DNA of 9,028 nt from JBBRLG01 sp038231495 (GTDB taxonomy: Bacteria; Planctomycetota; Planctomycetia; Gemmatales; Gemmataceae): contig JBBRLG010000295.1 of NCBI GenBank assembly GCA_038231495.1, positions 1 to 9,028 on the forward strand. Direction: 5' to 3'. Below the pieces are notes generated by a model. That model was not told the DNA's origin, did not search any database, and saw nothing but the letters and a program-made list of their open reading frames with translations. Position numbers and translations under genes: made by a program. Position 1 is the first letter of the stretch, and the number at the start of each line of letters is the position of its first letter. Shown here in pieces: positions 6,708 through 9,028 of this stretch.

Positions 6708-7265
6708 ATGTCAAGCGTTGTTACGCCATTGATGACAGCAAAGGCATTCGCCGCACTGCCGGAACCTGCTGACGGGTCAAAGCAAGAGTTGGTGCGCGGA
6801 AAGGTTGTTACCACGCCAATACCCGGTTTTCAGCATGGTTTGATTCAAGCGACCATTGCAGCAACATTACATAATTTTGTTCTCGCCAACGGCGTTGGGC
6901 GGGTGACCGTCGAGACTGGTTTTCAAACGGAATGCGATCCCGACAGCGTGCGCGGGCCGGAGGTCGCTTTCTGGAGCAAGGAACGCATTCCGCTGGAAAT
7001 AACTCCCCAGGGTTATCCGGATGTGGCCCCAGATTTGTGCGTCGAAGTGCTATCTCCGGGCGACGCTACTCCGGCAATGATTACAAAGATCCGCGAATAT
7101 CTCACGCGGGGCGTCCGCCTGGTGTGGGTCGTTGATCCCGAACAACAAACGGTAACAATCTACCGCAAGCCCGGCGAAGGCCGCGTGGTGTGGGACGATG
7201 CCACCCTGACCGGCGAGGACGTTTTGCCGGGGTTCACGTGCCCTGTGGCGGAACTGTTTGCCTGA
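6708..7265 (+). CDS. Uma2-family (DUF820) putative endonuclease
   Basis: The start is ATG 6708, with GAGGAGGG (6695-6702) 5 nt upstream; the frame extends back into the previous gene but without a better start. The 185-residue product matches the Uma2/DUF820 family (PF05685), which has a predicted PD-(D/E)xK nuclease fold. The landmarks are in the usual order: an N-terminal helix and LVRGKVV strand, GPEVAFW (83-89), PDLCVEVLSP (108-117), K127 in a helix ending in EYL, and VWVVDPEQQTVTIYR. The putative active-site set is residue 85, E113 and K127. Residue 85 is Glu, where family members usually have Asp, a conservative change. By hand count, 6721-7080 is about 56% GC against about 67% in 6181-6540, so the gene may be a recent arrival. 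It lies between PSD1 and DUF1501 partners with no obvious functional tie. Uma2 genes are multicopy in Planctomycetes and Cyanobacteria, and their biological targets are largely unknown. Confidence 0.88.
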   Translation: MSSVVTPLMTAKAFAALPEPADGSKQELVRGKVVTTPIPGFQHGLIQATIAATLHNFVLANGVGRVTVETGFQTECDPDSVRGPEVAFWSKERIPLEITPQGYPDVAPDLCVEVLSPGDATPAMITKIREYLTRGVRLVWVVDPEQQTVTIYRKPGEGRVVWDDATLTGEDVLPGFTCPVAELFA

Positions 7266-7280
7266 GGAGCGAGGTGACCA

Positions 7281-7682
7281 ATGTTCGCTTCGGTCAACAT
7301 GAACGACGACACCACCGCGATGTTGATTCTCCTGCCCATCGCGGGGTTGTTTGTCCTCGTACTCCTGGTCGGCCTGGGCCTGGTCATCCGCGGCACGGTG
7401 CGGCGCAAAGGCAACTGGGGCATCAACCTCAAGCTCGGCAATTGCCCGTGCTGCGGCGAACCAACCGCACCGATCCGCGTGCCCAAAAACTTGCGCCAAG
7501 CGCTGTGGGGCGGCTCGACCTGCCATAATTGCGGTCTGGAATACGACAAGTGGGGCAACGCGGTCGATGAGAACGACCTGCGCCGCCGGCACGACGAGTT
7601 TGCAGATGTCGTAAACGCCCGGTTCCAGCCTCGGCAACCCCAGCCGGACGACCGCACGACACCGCCCGGCCGAATAACCTAA
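7281..7682 (+). CDS. Membrane-anchored zinc-ribbon protein, unrecognised
   Basis: The start is ATG 7281, with GAGGTG (7271-7276) close upstream; an in-frame ATG at 7299 would remove six residues. The 133-residue product has one strong hydrophobic helix (about 13-37, LILLPIAGLFVLVLLVGLGL) followed by RGTVRRK. By the positive-inside rule this places the C-terminal part in the cytoplasm. A zinc-ribbon-like pair follows: C55-P-C-C58 and C81-H-N-C84, 22 residues apart, with a conserved-looking surrounding (WGINLKLGNC, ALWGGSTC, EYDKWGN). The tail (about 88-133) is charged, then Pro/Arg-rich. I do not recognise a named family. Metal binding is inferred from the cysteine spacing. The gene follows Uma2 by 15 nt and precedes a small membrane gene by 8 nt, so it is probably co-transcribed. 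Confidence 0.75.
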   Translation: MFASVNMNDDTTAMLILLPIAGLFVLVLLVGLGLVIRGTVRRKGNWGINLKLGNCPCCGEPTAPIRVPKNLRQALWGGSTCHNCGLEYDKWGNAVDENDLRRRHDEFADVVNARFQPRQPQPDDRTTPPGRIT

Positions 7683-7690
7683 GCTGGAGG

Positions 7691-7897
7691 ATGCAGTTGC
7701 ACTCCTCCCGTGTCGGTCTTCGGAAAGCAGGGATCGTTATGGTACTTCCTGGCCTGGTTGCGGTGACGTTAATCGTGGGTCTGTGGTTTGTGGCCCGCAG
7801 GGTTGTCCCGACCCGGCCGACGAATACGCACCTGGCAGACGACTTCGACCTGCACCCTTACGAAAGATACGACGGCACTGCCGCGGAGGATTCCTGA
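7691..7897 (+). CDS. Small single-span membrane protein, unrecognised
   Basis: The frame from ATG 7691 to TGA 7895-7897 encodes 68 residues. The start is uncertain: GGAGG (7686-7690) touches ATG 7691, giving no spacing, whereas TTG 7697 lies an ideal 6 nt after it and would give 66 residues. ATG 7739, after CAGGGA, would give 52. All three choices keep a single hydrophobic helix (MVLPGLVAVTLIVGLWFVA) followed by RR and a short acidic tail (DDFDLHPYERYD, ending AAEDS). Basic residues right after the helix predict a cytoplasmic C-terminus. The stop overlaps the start of the DUF1501 gene in ATGA-like fashion (TGATG), which implies translational coupling and supports the gene being real. The function is unknown. 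Confidence 0.6.
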   Translation: MQLHSSRVGLRKAGIVMVLPGLVAVTLIVGLWFVARRVVPTRPTNTHLADDFDLHPYERYDGTAAEDS

Positions 7898-9028
7898 TGA
7901 ACCCCAAAAGCTCCGGCCTCGACCACCTGCTCGTCAACCGCCGGGAAATGCTGTGTCGGTCGGGCATGGGCTTTGCCTCGCTGGGGCTGGCCGGACTGAT
8001 GGCGTCCGACAACCTCCTCACCGCCGCGACCGCGACCGCCCTCAATCCGCTCGCGCCGCGCGGGCCGCACTTTGCCGGCAAAGCCAAGCGCGTCATCCAC
8101 CTGTTCATGAACGGCGGGCCGTCGCACGTCGATACGTTCGATCCCAAGCCGCTCCTGGCCAAGTACGCCGGCAAGGAACTACCCGTCCCGAACCTGCCGA
8201 CCGAGCGCAAGACCGGCGCGGCCTACCCGTCGCCGTTCAAGTTTCAGAAATACGGCCAGAGCGGCATCGAGGTCAGCGAGATTTTCCCCAACGTCGCCAA
8301 GTGCGTCGATGACATCGCGGTCATCCGCTCGATGAACGCCGACGTGCCCAACCACGAGCCGTCGCTGATGCTCATGAATTGCGGCGACGCCCGGCAAATC
8401 CGGCCGAGCATGGGGTCGTGGGTGACCTACGGCCTGGGCAGCGACAACCAGAACCTGCCCGGCTTCATCGCCATGTGTCCGGGCGGCTACCCGATCCAGG
8501 AGACGCAGAACTGGCAGGCGGCGTTCCTGCCCGGTGCCTACCAGGGCACCTACATCGACACGCGCCACACCGACCTGGAAAAGCTCATCGAGCACATCAA
8601 GAACAACGGCTTGCCCCTGGCCGAGCAGCGCCGCCAGCTCGACCTGTTGCGCGAGATGAACGAACGCCACCGCCAGCGCCGCCAGCCGGACGCCCAGTTG
8701 GAAGCGCGCATCCAGTCGTTCGAGCTGGCCTACCGGATGCAGATGGACGCCAGCGACGCCTTCGACGTGAGCCGGGAACCGCAATCGGTCCGCGATATGT
8801 ACGGCCCCGGCACCCAGGCCCGACAAATCCTGATCGCCCGGCGGTTGCTGGAACGCGGCGTGCGGTTCGTGCAAGTCTGGCACGGCGAGGGCCAGCCGTG
8901 GGACAACCACGACGACATCGAGGTCAACCACAAAAAGCTAGCCGTCCAGTGCGACCGGGCGATCGGCGCTCTCATCAGCGATCTCAAGCGGCTGGGCCTG
9001 TTTGAAGAGACGCTGATTATTTGGGGCG
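7897..9028 (+). CDS. DUF1501 protein, N-terminal 377 residues (runs off right edge)
   Basis: ATG 7897 overlaps the previous stop by 1 nt, and GAGGA (7885-7889) lies 7 nt upstream. The frame stays open to the edge. An N-terminal twin-arginine signal (N14-R15-R16-E-M-L, then a hydrophobic stretch GMGFASLGLAGLM) predicts folded export by Tat. The body matches DUF1501 (PF07394), related to the alkaline-phosphatase/sulfatase fold: LFMNGGPSHVDTFDPKP (69-85), including H77, D79 and D82; NHEPS; RPSMGSWVTYGLG; and HGEGQPWDNHDD (329-340). The His and Asp residues in the first and last blocks are plausible metal ligands. Family members are usually about 450-500 residues, so roughly 100 are missing only because the window ends. 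It is the usual partner of PSCyt/PSD1 proteins, here at 4393-6696. Substrate and reaction are unknown. Confidence 0.95.
   Translation, partial: MNPKSSGLDHLLVNRREMLCRSGMGFASLGLAGLMASDNLLTAATATALNPLAPRGPHFAGKAKRVIHLFMNGGPSHVDTFDPKPLLAKYAGKELPVPNLPTERKTGAAYPSPFKFQKYGQSGIEVSEIFPNVAKCVDDIAVIRSMNADVPNHEPSLMLMNCGDARQIRPSMGSWVTYGLGSDNQNLPGFIAMCPGGYPIQETQNWQAAFLPGAYQGTYIDTRHTDLEKLIEHIKNNGLPLAEQRRQLDLLREMNERHRQRRQPDAQLEARIQSFELAYRMQMDASDAFDVSREPQSVRDMYGPGTQARQILIARRLLERGVRFVQVWHGEGQPWDNHDDIEVNHKKLAVQCDRAIGALISDLKRLGLFEETLIIWG

Larger units (their letters stand above)
4393..9028 (+). other. Probable five-gene operon
   Basis: Five genes on one strand are separated by 11, 15, 8 and -1 nt: PSCyt/PSD1, Uma2, zinc ribbon, small membrane protein, DUF1501. 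Four of the five have a clear Shine-Dalgarno sequence near the start. No promoter or hairpin fits in the gaps, so a single transcript from the 4246-4392 spacer is the simplest view. An internal promoter inside the 3' end of the first gene cannot be excluded. Confidence 0.65.

Overview
The window looks like a stretch of a high-GC planctomycete chromosome, most likely from the Gemmata/Gemmataceae side of the phylum (inference). The strongest evidence is a PSCyt1-PSCyt2-PSD1 protein followed by a DUF1501 protein. That pairing is hugely expanded in Planctomycetes and uncommon elsewhere. A proline-rich secreted beta-barrel protein, a Uma2-family gene, a SWIM-finger protein and short palindromic intergenic repeats fit the same picture. 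No rRNA, tRNA, CRISPR array or complete insertion sequence was seen.

Left part (1-852). The first 314 bases are the 5' part of an unrecognised minus-strand gene with a GTG start. Upstream of it lie a 121-bp MITE-like element with imperfect terminal inverted repeats (342-462) and a plausible minus-strand promoter (504-531). A 40-codon minus-strand reading frame (570-692) starts like a DUF429 protein but stops early, so it is probably a remnant. A 160-bp divergent intergenic region separates it from the next gene.

Middle part (853-4392). A 699-residue SWIM zinc-finger protein is followed by a secreted, proline-rich outer-membrane beta-barrel protein of 389 residues. The same 14-bp palindromic motif lies downstream of both genes, in opposite orientations.

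Right part (4393-9028). Five co-directional genes are tightly packed and look like one operon: a periplasmic PSCyt1/PSCyt2/PSD1 protein with two CxxCH motifs, a Uma2-family putative nuclease, a membrane-anchored zinc-ribbon protein, a very small membrane protein, and a DUF1501 protein with a twin-arginine signal that runs off the right edge. PSD1 and DUF1501 genes are normally immediate neighbours and are thought to act together outside the cytoplasm, although their substrate is unknown. Here three small genes sit between them, and the first is clearly lower in GC. That intercalated trio, the MITE with its covarying hairpins, and the SWIM protein are the most interesting parts. I see no clearly new defence or biosynthetic system.
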